NCBI GenBank assembly: GCA_023437365.1
Contig: JAEZGK010000058.1
Coordinates: 192,579 to 256,578 of the forward strand
Source of the DNA: Bacillota bacterium
GTDB taxonomy: Bacteria; Bacillota; Clostridia; Lachnospirales; Lachnospiraceae
DNA length: 64,000 nt
Direction of reading: 5' to 3'
Numbering within the stretch: the first letter of the stretch is position 1; each line of letters starts with the position of its first letter. The notes under the pieces are model-generated. The model did no database searches. It was given only the letters and a program-made list of their open reading frames with translations, and was not told where the DNA came from. The position numbers and the translations under genes are program-made. This document shows positions 16,249 to 24,949 of this stretch, piece by piece.

Positions 16249-17865
16249 ATGGCTACTAAGTATGTATTTGTAACCGGTGGTGTTGTATCAGGTCTGGGAA
16301 AAGGTATTACTGCCGCTTCTCTCGGTCGTCTTTTAAAGGCACGCGGGTACCATGTGACCATGCAGAAATTTGATCCATACATCAACATCGATCCGGGAAC
16401 CATGAACCCGATCCAGCACGGTGAGGTTTTTGTAACGGACGACGGTGCTGAGACTGACTTGGATTTGGGACATTATGAGAGATTTATTGACGAGAGCCTG
16501 AATAAGATGTCTAATGTAACCACCGGTAAGATCTACTGGTCCGTATTATCCAAAGAAAGACGCGGTGATTTCGGAGGAGGAACTGTCCAGGTTATCCCCC
16601 ATATCACGAACGAGATAAAAAGCCGTTTCTACAGAAATGATCAAAGTAAAGATACACATATCGCCATCATAGAGGTGGGTGGTACTGTCGGTGATATCGA
16701 AAGTCAGCCATTTCTTGAGGCAATTCGCCAATTCCGCCAGGATATCGGCGACCACAATGTAGCATTAATTCATGTAACTCTTATTCCTTATCTGAAAGCC
16801 TCCGGAGAAATGAAGACCAAGCCTACCCAGGCAAGCGTAAAGGAGCTACAGGGAATGGGCATCCGTCCGGACATTATCGTGTGCAGAACAGAGCAGCCCT
16901 TAGAGAACGGTATCAAGGATAAGATTGCTCTCTTCTGTAATGTTCCGAGCACCAATGTCCTTCAGAATCTGGATGTGGAATATCTATATGAAGCACCTCT
17001 CGCTCTGGAACAGGAACATCTTGCCGATGTCACACTGTCCTGTCTGGGTCTCCCCTGTCCGGAGCCCGATCTCACCGATTGGGTAGAAATGGTAAATTCA
17101 CTGAAAAACCCTAAGGATGAGGTCACCATTGCTCTGGTCGGCAAGTATACTCAGCTTCATGATGCCTATCTCAGCGTTGCTGAATCTCTAAAGCATGGTG
17201 CAGTGGCAAATCACTCTTCTATTAATATCAAATGGATTCTTTCTGAGGATGTAACGAAGGAGAATGTAGCCGAATTGCTTAAAGATGTGAGCGGAATCGT
17301 CGTACCCGGCGGCTTTGGCGACCGAGGTATTGAAGGCAAAATAAATGCCATCCGTTATGCGAGAGAGAACAAAATCCCTTTTCTTGGACTGTGTCTCGGC
17401 ATGCAGCTGGCACTTGTAGAATATGCTAGAAATGTCATTGGTTTTGAAGATGCACACAGCGCAGAGCTTGATCCCTCCACCACTCATCCAATCATCCATC
17501 TGATGCCGGAGCAGGACGGAATCGAGGATATCGGCGGAACCTTACGGCTTGGTTCCTACCCCTGTGTACTGGACGAGAGCAGCAAAGCATATCAGCTTTA
17601 TGGTGAGAAGGTAATTCACGAAAGACATCGTCATCGTTACGAGGTAAATAACTATTATCGTAATGAATTCCTGAAGCATGATATCAAGCTCTCAGGAGTC
17701 TCACCGGATGGTCGCATTGTCGAGATGATAGAATTAACGAGCCATCCCTGGTTCCTCGGAACTCAGGCCCATCCCGAATTCAAGTCCAGACCGAATAAGC
17801 CGCATCCATTATTCCATGGCTTTGTCGGTGCTGCTCTTACCTTTAGCAGAGAAAAGAGTAGATAG
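16249..17865 (+). CDS. pyrG: CTP synthase
   Basis: 538 residues. It converts UTP to CTP with ATP and glutamine. The N-terminal synthetase domain begins KYVFVTGGVVSGLGKGITAA, with the Mg/ATP site region DPYINIDPGTMNPIQHGEVFV. The C-terminal glutamine amidotransferase has its nucleophile Cys in FLGLCLGMQLA and the His-Glu pair in AHPEF. The ATG at 16249 is the conventional start; an in-frame ATG at 16231 lies in the repeat and would add six residues. The gene is monocistronic with a long leader. Its last 57 bases overlap the convergent lspA gene. Confidence 0.97.
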   Translation: MATKYVFVTGGVVSGLGKGITAASLGRLLKARGYHVTMQKFDPYINIDPGTMNPIQHGEVFVTDDGAETDLDLGHYERFIDESLNKMSNVTTGKIYWSVLSKERRGDFGGGTVQVIPHITNEIKSRFYRNDQSKDTHIAIIEVGGTVGDIESQPFLEAIRQFRQDIGDHNVALIHVTLIPYLKASGEMKTKPTQASVKELQGMGIRPDIIVCRTEQPLENGIKDKIALFCNVPSTNVLQNLDVEYLYEAPLALEQEHLADVTLSCLGLPCPEPDLTDWVEMVNSLKNPKDEVTIALVGKYTQLHDAYLSVAESLKHGAVANHSSINIKWILSEDVTKENVAELLKDVSGIVVPGGFGDRGIEGKINAIRYARENKIPFLGLCLGMQLALVEYARNVIGFEDAHSAELDPSTTHPIIHLMPEQDGIEDIGGTLRLGSYPCVLDESSKAYQLYGEKVIHERHRHRYEVNNYYRNEFLKHDIKLSGVSPDGRIVEMIELTSHPWFLGTQAHPEFKSRPNKPHPLFHGFVGAALTFSREKSR

Positions 17866-18291
17866 CAGCATCAGTGCTGATCCGAAGAAGATTGCCATGT
17901 CGGCCAGATTGAAGATAATACTCTTCAGCTTCTTACATTTGAAGCTGAAGTAATCTATGACGTAGCCCTTACATAGCCTGTCAGCTACATTGCTGATCGC
18001 TCCGCCGAGAGCAAAAGCAAGACCTAATTTAAACAATTTTTTACCCTTTTGGGGAAGAAGCATGAGAAAAAGGAGTGACACCAATCCCAGGAATACACAG
18101 GAGATGGTCTTAAGAAGCTCCTTTTTTTCACCCATAAAATTCAGGAATGCGCCCTCATTATGGTGCTTACGGAGAATAATATTGCCACCTAAAATTTCCT
18201 CGCGTTCTCCAAGCTCTCTGTGTTTCTCAATATAATCCTTAATCTTATATTCACCTATAACAATGACTAAAACGATGATGATATACAGCAT
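17809..18291 (-). CDS. lspA: Lipoprotein signal peptidase (divergent LspA)
   Basis: 160 residues with four hydrophobic segments (about 2-14, 60-80, 85-103, 130-150). Family motifs are recognisable: NEGAF, GGAISNVADRLCKGYVIDYF with the first catalytic Asp, and FNLADMAIF with the second. It cleaves prolipoprotein signal peptides after lipidation. The first motif is altered (GEYKIKDYIEK in place of the usual DQ..K), so this is an atypical member; a second lspA may exist elsewhere. GGAGG precedes the ATG at 18291 by four bases. The 3' end overlaps pyrG by 57 bases on the opposite strand. Confidence 0.85.
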   Translation of the reverse strand: MLYIIIVLVIVIGEYKIKDYIEKHRELGEREEILGGNIILRKHHNEGAFLNFMGEKKELLKTISCVFLGLVSLLFLMLLPQKGKKLFKLGLAFALGGAISNVADRLCKGYVIDYFSFKCKKLKSIIFNLADMAIFFGSALMLLSTLFSAKGKSSTDKAME

Positions 18292-18365
18292 CTTTCCTCC
18301 TCCTTCCAAAATACATTCTTTGACAGACAGAATAACATCGCATTTGCTCTTGTGTATATACTATA

Positions 18366-18403
18366 AAAGCCACTAAGCTACTTTAGTGACTTTCGTTTTT
18401 TTT
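18366..18403 (+). terminator. Stem-loop with eight T residues
   Basis: AAAG-C-CACTAA (18366-18376) pairs with TTAGTG-A-CTTT (18383-18393), followed on the plus strand by T8 (18396-18403). The minus-strand side has TTTT, so it can also end the gene at 18464. It is the first good plus-strand terminator after pyrG, beyond the whole of lspA. Confidence 0.7.
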
Positions 18404-18463
18404 ATTATGCCATATTTGGAAATACTTATCAATCATTTCAATCAATTTTATATATTTTCTGGA

Positions 18464-19387
18464 TCACCCTTCAGTTGTTGATAATACCTTCAGCCAGGGG
18501 AGTCCCGCTTCAACAATAGTTTTGCCCTTTTGACTGTGAATATTCTTAAAGGAAGGATAATGTACCCGAAAAACCTCATTCCTCTTCAGCTCCGATACTC
18601 TTTCTGAAAGCAGCTCAAAATCAGGATCATAGATTAGCTTGACCCTCTCCTCTGACAAAATCGTCTTCAGATTGGTAAAAGCACAGGCAAGCCGGACCAC
18701 ATTCGCATCCGACTCATATATTTCGATTGTCTGCTTTGAAGCCAAAGCCAGAAGCTCATTGATATGATATCCCATCCCCAGTCCATACAGAACATAACAA
18801 TCTGCGTCCTTCTGCAGCCAGCTTTCCGCTAGCCAAAACGCCTCGGTCTGTACCTTATTATTCGTATGAAAATAGAATTTCGACCCCTCATTTTCAGCAG
18901 CCAGTGTCATCAGCCCCGAGGAAGTGAATTCGATACGGTAGCCCCTTTCCAGAAGCTCCGTCGGATTCATCTGCTCCCGAAACAGCTCCGTATTTCCATC
19001 CGCTCTGTCTATTAAGTAAGAAATGTTCTCCTGATATCTTTCTTCATCATAAAGGACTTCTTCCTTACTGATGATCAGCTCCTGCACACTGAGAAGAAAA
19101 TTCATCAGCTGAAGCTCCAGAAGATCAGCCAGAAGGATAAAATCCATGTTTTTCTTTGCCTCAAGTATCCCTGTCAGCATCTCAAAAATTGATTCCGTAT
19201 TTACAAGATTAAAGTACTCTCGATCATTAATGATCGCTTCAATGATATAATTTACCTTATCGATAGAATCGGCTATCAGACTCAAAGCTTTGTCGCATCG
19301 TTGCTCTCGAAAATAATAGATTGCTTTGTCCATCTTACCCAACAGTAAAACATTATGCTCAAAGATACCTCTTATGTTCTGCGTCAA
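18464..19387 (-). CDS. Chimeric Maf-related protein lacking the DUF115 core
   Basis: 307 residues. Residues 1-105 resemble the entire 101-aa protein encoded next to flagellin (48078-48383): compare FILLADLLELQLMNFL with LIADMMKYDIMELL. Residues 145-300 resemble the N-terminal 190 residues of Maf (46230-48071): compare YVLYGLGMGYHINELL with AVMYGLGNGIFLRELV. The catalytic DUF115 part (PVIIVSAGPSLNKN in Maf) is absent. The likely start is TTG at 19387 with AAGGGGTG nine bases before, six bases after the stop of the glycosyltransferase gene. It is the last gene of the sigma-28-linked operon starting at 22561. It may be a substrate-binding partner of the glycosyltransferase rather than an enzyme. 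Confidence 0.7.
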   Translation of the reverse strand: MTQNIRGIFEHNVLLLGKMDKAIYYFREQRCDKALSLIADSIDKVNYIIEAIINDREYFNLVNTESIFEMLTGILEAKKNMDFILLADLLELQLMNFLLSVQELIISKEEVLYDEERYQENISYLIDRADGNTELFREQMNPTELLERGYRIEFTSSGLMTLAAENEGSKFYFHTNNKVQTEAFWLAESWLQKDADCYVLYGLGMGYHINELLALASKQTIEIYESDANVVRLACAFTNLKTILSEERVKLIYDPDFELLSERVSELKRNEVFRVHYPSFKNIHSQKGKTIVEAGLPWLKVLSTTEG

Positions 19388-19393
19388 ATCTCT

Positions 19394-20422
19394 TCACCCC
19401 TTATTCTCTATGCTCCACGAATCAAACAGAGCCCGAAAAGCGTCCTCCTGCTCTTGGTTACCCAGATAATGATAACACTCTGCCAATCGTTTCAACGGAT
19501 AGTCCCCTGCATAATGGATATTTAGTTCACATCCTGTCTCATATGCTGCATTATAGTACCAGATGGTAGCCTCTCGATAATCTCCCAATTCGTAGAAGTA
19601 TTCACCCACTTCATAGCATACCTCGGCACTGCCCTTGCCATCTGCGATATTTCTCAGACTAAATTTCAGCAGGCTATTAAAATCACCACTAAGTCTTGCA
19701 CATCTGACCAGAATACATTCATAAATCTTTCGTTCCCGTTCGCTGCAGTCCGCATTATCCGAACAGTTCAAAAAATATTCTTTTGCTTGAAGAAAATCCT
19801 CGGCCTTCCCAGCAATGTAAAGCTCCCTGGCATACATGGCATATAACTTAGGCGAGAGCTTTCCCTCCCTTTCGATCACTCTGAGGAAGATTTTAAAATC
19901 CCTTCCGGCATGATTGGATATGGGCATATGACAAATCACAATATCACTGTCATATATGACCGGAGACAGAACGACATTCTCATGTACCGGCTCCGTCCAG
20001 CGAAAGGTTCTTAATCTCTTATAAAGCTTCGGGCGATATTCCGCATCAAAATTATAGGTCGTGTTGAAGGCCAGCTGATTGGCATATTGCATCTGCACTA
20101 TTTCAATCTCCGGCAGCAGCTTCTGCTTCAGGAGCAGAAACCGCTGTCGGTTATCCTCATCAATTACTTCGTCTGCATCAGCCACATAGATATAATCCAT
20201 GGTGGCCTTCGAAAAAGAAAAATTTCTTGCTGCCGAGAAATCGTTCCCCCAGGTAAAGTCGTAAAGCTGATCCGTATATCTCCCTGCGATCTGCTTAGTA
20301 GCATCCGTTGACCCGGTATCAACAATAATCAGCTCGTCAGCCAGTCCCTGAAGAGAATCCAGGCATCTGGCAAGCACCTTTTCTTCATCCTTCACAATCA
20401 TGCAGACACTGATCGTTATCAT
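19394..20422 (-). CDS. SunS-like family 2 glycosyltransferase with TPR region
   Basis: 342 residues. The N-terminal GT-A domain (1-220) has ISVCMIVKDEEKVLARCLDSL, DELIIVDTGSTD and the metal-binding YVADADEVID. The C-terminal 120 residues are helical with repeats of TPR character (YELGDYREATIWYYNAAYETG). This arrangement matches SunS/ThuS-type and related enzymes that transfer sugars to peptides or proteins. AAGGAG precedes the ATG. It sits between the large secreted protein and the Maf-related chimera; a role in glycosylating the upstream secreted protein is an inference from this order. Confidence 0.88.
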   Translation of the reverse strand: MITISVCMIVKDEEKVLARCLDSLQGLADELIIVDTGSTDATKQIAGRYTDQLYDFTWGNDFSAARNFSFSKATMDYIYVADADEVIDEDNRQRFLLLKQKLLPEIEIVQMQYANQLAFNTTYNFDAEYRPKLYKRLRTFRWTEPVHENVVLSPVIYDSDIVICHMPISNHAGRDFKIFLRVIEREGKLSPKLYAMYARELYIAGKAEDFLQAKEYFLNCSDNADCSERERKIYECILVRCARLSGDFNSLLKFSLRNIADGKGSAEVCYEVGEYFYELGDYREATIWYYNAAYETGCELNIHYAGDYPLKRLAECYHYLGNQEQEDAFRALFDSWSIENKG

Positions 20423-20449
20423 AGTTAGTCTCCTTGTAGTATATACATA

Positions 20450-22561
20450 TTACGGTGCAATCATCGCCGCCGTGAGCTGTACAGATTTATAACGCACGAT
20501 GTAGCTCGGATCTGTAGGCGTTGCCGGTATGGTAACCTCGTATATTGTGAGCCACTGGCCCGCTCTGCCTGCTGTATTTATGATGCCGGTCGAATCCAGA
20601 GCTGTATAGGAACTATCTACAGTATCTTCACTCTTCCTTCCTGTGATTTCAGCAGTTGAATAAGCATATACCAACCGGTTCGTGGAAGGAATGGTACTAG
20701 CGATATTTACTAGTGTTGTGCTAGAGGTCGATCCTGCAATGGGCGTGTTCATAAGCAGCGTTCCTGCCTCTGTAGGGTTCTTGATCGTAAGCTTGCTGGT
20801 GGCCTTATCCACAGTGCCGTTATCGTAGTAAATAGCTATGGTTCTCGCAGTACAGTTAGCCATCTTAGCCAGCTCTGTCCCTGTTAATCTGATCGTTAAG
20901 GTATTCACAACAGAAGGGTCCAACGTAGTTGTTTCAGGCAAATCCGGAACTAAAGTGAATGGAATGTCCTTGGTTCCAAGCTTCACTGCCTTGACATGCT
21001 TCTCAAAAGGCTTTCTTCCAACTGTATTGAGCTGCACAACAATCTCGATATCCCCCGAGTATCCCTTGGTATACACATAGGTCTTCTTCGGAGCAACCGG
21101 TAAGGAAGGATAGCTCACATGGTAGGTTGCATAGGTGGAAGCCAACTGGAAGTTCACCTGTAAACGAGTACTTGTCTGAGCCTGATATTTAATTTCTTTC
21201 TTTCTGAAATAGATCGTACTGTCATCTACAGCCTTCGTAGCCGCGATCTTCACCGGAGTATTCTTAGATATTTCTGTCCATGTGGCGCGGTCAAGATCAA
21301 GTGTATTTCCAGACCTAACAACCGTGTATTCATAAGGATAATCCTTGGTAGCAGTCGGAATTGTCACAATGATGTTCTTATTTCCATTGTAATTTACGTA
21401 GATATTATTATCCGCAGTAGACGGTGTACCCTCCACTGCACTACTCGGAATGACACGCTGAGTAGGAATATTGGTAGTAACGATCTTAGAGGATGCTGTT
21501 CTTGAAGTGGCGTAGTCTCTCACGTCAACTGACATTGCAGGGAACTGCTTCGTCAAGCCATCGACGGTATCTGCATAGCTGGTTGTAACGGCTTTGGTGT
21601 TGTAAAGAATATCCTTCAACTTAATCGGCTTACTCATGGTATCAGTTACTTTAATCCAACCACCCGTAGGATAATAAGTCGTACCGCCATCCAAGGATAT
21701 TCTGTACTCCTGGCCGTACTTAATGCCCATCGTGAACTCGCCTCCGTCAATATTCGTTACCGGAGTAGAATCCTGTTTATTGATCTTTAATCTAACCTCT
21801 GAACCGGGACGTCTTCCCTCTGTTCCGTCGGGGAGCGTCGCATCGCTGAAAGCCAGGCTGCTTTCATTACTGGTTGCCAGAGTTCCAAAACTATTCTTAT
21901 AGGAATAACCTCCGACATCCTGTCTGAATTGTGCTGTTGTATAACCTGTTACACCGCTGACATCAGCTACATCATTATAAGCAGCCGTACGGAAATATAA
22001 AATGGTACCCTTCAGAAGATATCTCTTGAGCAATGCAGTTTTAAGATAGGTGGAACTCAGCCATTCTCCGTCTGCACCCTTCTTCCACTCGAGATCGTCA
22101 ATAGTGATAGGCTTATCACCATACCCTTCGGTGGACCTGATATTCAATAATTCGCCTACCGTATCCTTGGTATCATAGTTACTGTAGTTAATGGATACCT
22201 CCAATTTCTGCGGTCTTTTCCTGATTATGATACGGGCCGGAGTCGAATCCAGATTACCCTTGATTTTCAGAATATTATCAGTATTCGGTGACAGATAAGA
22301 GAAATCAATTACGGTGAATAATTCGGCGGTTGTTACATCAATGATATCCCAATTGCCTCTGCCGGCATCAGCCTCTGTGGCAAAATAGATTTTTGTATTG
22401 CCGTTATTCTTGACAATGATGCTCTCGTCCGAGTAAGCAACTGCTACTACCTGAATCTCATTGGTAGCAGAAGCATAAGCTTTTTTCTCAGGATAACAGA
22501 CCAGTCCAATTACTGCCGTGATAAACAGTAACAGTCGTAACATTTGTTTTTTCATGTTCAC
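20450..22561 (-). CDS. Large secreted surface protein of unknown family
   Basis: About 703 residues. The Sec signal peptide KKQMLRLLLFITAVIGLVCY is followed by a Ser/Thr/Asp-rich, beta-predicted ectodomain of several 90-150 residue modules (e.g. VEVSIN-type strands, YTVVRSGNTLDLDRATW and SATYATYHVSYPSLP regions). No LPXTG, SLH or transmembrane anchor is visible. The open frame extends to 22693, but a sigma-28-type promoter lies inside that extension, so the start must be downstream: GTG at 22561 (GGAGG five bases before) or ATG at 22555. It heads an operon with a glycosyltransferase and a Maf-related protein. High Thr/Ser content would suit O-glycosylation. Function unknown. Confidence 0.75.
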   Translation of the reverse strand: MNMKKQMLRLLLFITAVIGLVCYPEKKAYASATNEIQVVAVAYSDESIIVKNNGNTKIYFATEADAGRGNWDIIDVTTAELFTVIDFSYLSPNTDNILKIKGNLDSTPARIIIRKRPQKLEVSINYSNYDTKDTVGELLNIRSTEGYGDKPITIDDLEWKKGADGEWLSSTYLKTALLKRYLLKGTILYFRTAAYNDVADVSGVTGYTTAQFRQDVGGYSYKNSFGTLATSNESSLAFSDATLPDGTEGRRPGSEVRLKINKQDSTPVTNIDGGEFTMGIKYGQEYRISLDGGTTYYPTGGWIKVTDTMSKPIKLKDILYNTKAVTTSYADTVDGLTKQFPAMSVDVRDYATSRTASSKIVTTNIPTQRVIPSSAVEGTPSTADNNIYVNYNGNKNIIVTIPTATKDYPYEYTVVRSGNTLDLDRATWTEISKNTPVKIAATKAVDDSTIYFRKKEIKYQAQTSTRLQVNFQLASTYATYHVSYPSLPVAPKKTYVYTKGYSGDIEIVVQLNTVGRKPFEKHVKAVKLGTKDIPFTLVPDLPETTTLDPSVVNTLTIRLTGTELAKMANCTARTIAIYYDNGTVDKATSKLTIKNPTEAGTLLMNTPIAGSTSSTTLVNIASTIPSTNRLVYAYSTAEITGRKSEDTVDSSYTALDSTGIINTAGRAGQWLTIYEVTIPATPTDPSYIVRYKSVQLTAAMIAP

Positions 22562-22655
22562 ATACACCTCCATGTGGTCGTCTATGATATTGTTCCTTTG
22601 AAATTTGAGCAGAGCTTTCCTCTGATTCTCTTTGGTAAATGACCCTATAAATAGT

Positions 22656-22682
22656 TTATCGGCAGGCATCTTCCCATCCTTA
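22656..22682 (-). promoter_or_regulatory. Sigma-28 (SigD) type promoter for the secreted protein operon
   Basis: Minus strand: TAAG (22679-22682), exactly 15 bases, GCCGATAA (22656-22663). Compared with TAAA-N15-GCCGATAT it has one mismatch in each box. The leader would be about 90 bases. Confidence 0.7.
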
Positions 22683-22729
22683 ACGTTATACATATAATTT
22701 CAGAAAAACATTGTCACCTAACTATATAA

Positions 22730-22755
22730 TAGCATAGCCTCACTCTGCTATGCTA
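22730..22755 (-). terminator. Stem-loop in the gap 22683-23098
   Basis: TAGCATAGC (22730-22738) pairs with GCTATGCTA (22747-22755). It could end the transcript of the gene at 23099. Apart from this, a weak CACCG/CGGTG hairpin near 22812 and the promoter at 22656, the 400-bp gap shows nothing I can assign. Confidence 0.4.
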
Positions 22756-23098
22756 CTAGAATTTTCAATACATTCCTGCATTGCCATTACTTTCATTCCT
22801 GAAATTCCGGCACCGCCTTCGGTGGCATTTCTTTGTATAATCCTCCAAATCGATTGCATGATATCCCAGACCAGACCATATATAACATAATCTGACTTAT
22901 CTGGGGAATACCAGTACTATCCTAAGCCACCTAACTCTTACTATCAAAATAGATATAGATATCCAGGATTTTAATTATTATAGATACTTAAGAAATGGAA
23001 TTGAAATGACAACCATCTCGTAATATCGATTATCTTATAGATAGTATCCCACAAGATATATCAGTTATTGTCTTTATTAAATCACGATTTAACTAATA

Positions 23099-24679
23099 TT
23101 AATTCTTGGGCATAACTTCAAATTCATATACTACGCTCATTTGAATATCTCCCGAAGCCCACTCATCTTCTGAATTTTCTGATATAGTACCCGTTATTTG
23201 AAAAGCATAAACACTTCCATCATCATACCCTTGTAATACATTATCTCCTGTATAAGAAGCCTTGGATAGATACAATTCATCATTAACCTGATTATTTCCC
23301 TCCCTAATTGATACTACTTTCGTGGGTGCAATGATGTGATTGATGTTATTGTAAGCCCCAGACTCATTGATATCTACTTCCACTAAATTTAAGTAGCACT
23401 CTTTAGAAGCTTCATTTTGGTCACGCTTTACAGTTAATTCCGAGGTCTTTATTAAAAGTTTTATATCTCTATTACTTAAGTTCACTATTTTTACCGTACT
23501 TGAATAGATCCTGCCTTTACCTGCTACTTCATAAGGATCAATTATGATATCGAAGGTTGTTGGCATGACCATTGATATGATCGGGTTATCTTCTTCTAAT
23601 TTTATTTGGTAATCTGCTGTTCTTTTATTACCCTTTTGATCCAATGCCGTTACAGATATTGTATATTCTCCCGCGCTATTCAACATGATCTCAAAGCTAC
23701 CACTGCTAAAAATGCTGCTCTGTGTCTCCTCAATTATTGTATTTTCTGTATGGGTCAAGAATGGTCGTATCATATCCCCGCCATTGATTGTATAATAAAT
23801 ATCAGCTATACCCGACATGTTAAATCCTGATTCAACAATGTTTACAGGGACACGATACGGGATATATAAATTCGTATCCTGCATTTGATTATTATTGATA
23901 ATAATGAAGGGTGCTTCCAGATCCATTTTCAACTTTTCAGCCTCTTTTTTCTTTTGAAGCTCCTCTTCCTCCAGCTTCTTCTGGAGTTCCTCCTCCAACT
24001 TCTTCTGGAGTTCTTCTTCCTCTTGAAGACTTGAATCGATCGCTCCTCCGGTTACTACACTTGGAGCCTGTCCAATCGTTTCCCCAGGTAACACAACAGG
24101 TGTCTGTCCGATTGCTCCTCCGGTTAACACGCTTGGATCTGACCCTATCGATCCTCCGGTTAACACACTTGGTTCTGACCCTATCGATCCTCCGGTTAGC
24201 ACACTTGGTTCTGACCCTATCGATCCTCCGGTTAACACGTAGATATATGTCTCAATTTCTTTCTCAGGAATTATATCGATATTAACCGCCATATCATGCA
24301 CAATTACCTCATCTGTTACAATAGGTGCTATAGCTTCAGATAATATATCTTCAGATAAAATGTCTTTGGTTAATATAATCTCAGAAACTGTTTTAGCTTT
24401 GATAATACTTTCATTTAATAATAATATGTTTATGGAATATCCTGACGTAGTATCAAATGAACCATTATCAATAGATAATATGTTACTGTTATCTACCTGA
24501 TTGACAGCGTTATGTTCAACATCAGTATCATTTTCGATATTTACCTTCTTTTCATCTATATATAGTAACGCAGTATCCTCATACCCCACGGACAGCGTAT
24601 TATCCATTCCAACAATAAGGCCTATTGTTGCTACAATCATAATTAAGGTTTTTAATTTATTCATATTTCTGTGCAACAT
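23099..24679 (-). CDS. Secreted repeat protein with coiled coil and Ig-like module
   Basis: 526 residues in clear sections. There is an N-terminal signal segment (MNKLKTLIMIVATIGLIVG, about 6-24) and a low-complexity Ile/Asp-rich region. Six 12-residue repeats of the type VLTGGSIGSEPS follow (148-219), then a Glu/Lys/Leu coiled coil (217-255) and an Ig-like module (about 256-370, ending YTISVTALDQKGNKRTADYQI). The C-terminal domain (about 375-526, MPTTFDIIIDPYEVAG to GDIQMSVVYEFEV) is homologous to the N-terminal domain of the protein at 24950. The start at 24679 has AGAAGG six bases before. No wall anchor was seen. The repeat block and coiled coil look like a stalk or spacer. Confidence 0.8.
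   Translation of the reverse strand: MLHRNMNKLKTLIMIVATIGLIVGMDNTLSVGYEDTALLYIDEKKVNIENDTDVEHNAVNQVDNSNILSIDNGSFDTTSGYSINILLLNESIIKAKTVSEIILTKDILSEDILSEAIAPIVTDEVIVHDMAVNIDIIPEKEIETYIYVLTGGSIGSEPSVLTGGSIGSEPSVLTGGSIGSDPSVLTGGAIGQTPVVLPGETIGQAPSVVTGGAIDSSLQEEEELQKKLEEELQKKLEEEELQKKKEAEKLKMDLEAPFIIINNNQMQDTNLYIPYRVPVNIVESGFNMSGIADIYYTINGGDMIRPFLTHTENTIIEETQSSIFSSGSFEIMLNSAGEYTISVTALDQKGNKRTADYQIKLEEDNPIISMVMPTTFDIIIDPYEVAGKGRIYSSTVKIVNLSNRDIKLLIKTSELTVKRDQNEASKECYLNLVEVDINESGAYNNINHIIAPTKVVSIREGNNQVNDELYLSKASYTGDNVLQGYDDGSVYAFQITGTISENSEDEWASGDIQMSVVYEFEVMPKN
24023..24238 (-). repeat. 36-bp coding tandem repeat, six units
   Basis: It encodes six 12-residue units (Val-Leu-Thr-Gly-Gly-Ser-Ile-Gly-Ser-Glu-Pro-Ser type). 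The three N-terminal units are almost identical in DNA, the later ones diverge (GAIGQTP, GETIGQAP), which suggests recent expansion at one end and likely length variation among strains. Confidence 0.9.
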
Positions 24680-24850
24680 AGCAGCCCTTCTTCCTTAGTT
24701 GTTATTTATTAAATCACAATTATACTTTCTCATCCGAATTATTAAAGCCATTTTACAATATAACATTTTTGCAACAATAGTATCATTCTATTATTAATAT
24801 GTATGCCGTTTTGAAAGCCTCTTATCAAGACAACTATATTGTACATAAAC

Positions 24851-24887
24851 ATCCGCAAAAACCGCATATAATGCGATTTTTGCGGAT
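24851..24887 (-). terminator. Terminator-like hairpin after the gene at 24950
   Basis: A 17-bp stem with one mismatch (24851-24867 with 24871-24887), with A5/T5 tracts within the arms. It separates the 24950-26662 pair from the gene at 24679. The remaining part of 24680-24949 is AT-rich; a TATAAT at about 24724 (minus strand) may serve the gene at 24679. Confidence 0.7.
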
Positions 24888-24949
24888 TGTAATTATGCAT
24901 TCAATAAATTTTTAGCATTAACCCGATTTTGCTACTACTAAATATCAAA

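Noticed and set aside
15972..16403. 143-aa minus-strand frame over the pyrG leader
   Set aside because: It is antisense to the leader switch, the repeats and the conserved start of pyrG, with no ribosome site and no recognisable protein.
22562..22693. N-terminal extension of the large secreted protein
   Set aside because: It contains the sigma-28-type promoter and lacks a ribosome site; the signal peptide begins at the later start.
23026..23060. Sigma-28 promoter near ATATCGAT at about 23026
   Set aside because: The -10 has two mismatches and there is no -35; it is also far from the next start.
23911..24285. 124-aa plus-strand Leu/Ser/Pro-rich frame
   Set aside because: It is the complement of the coding repeats and coiled coil of the secreted repeat protein.
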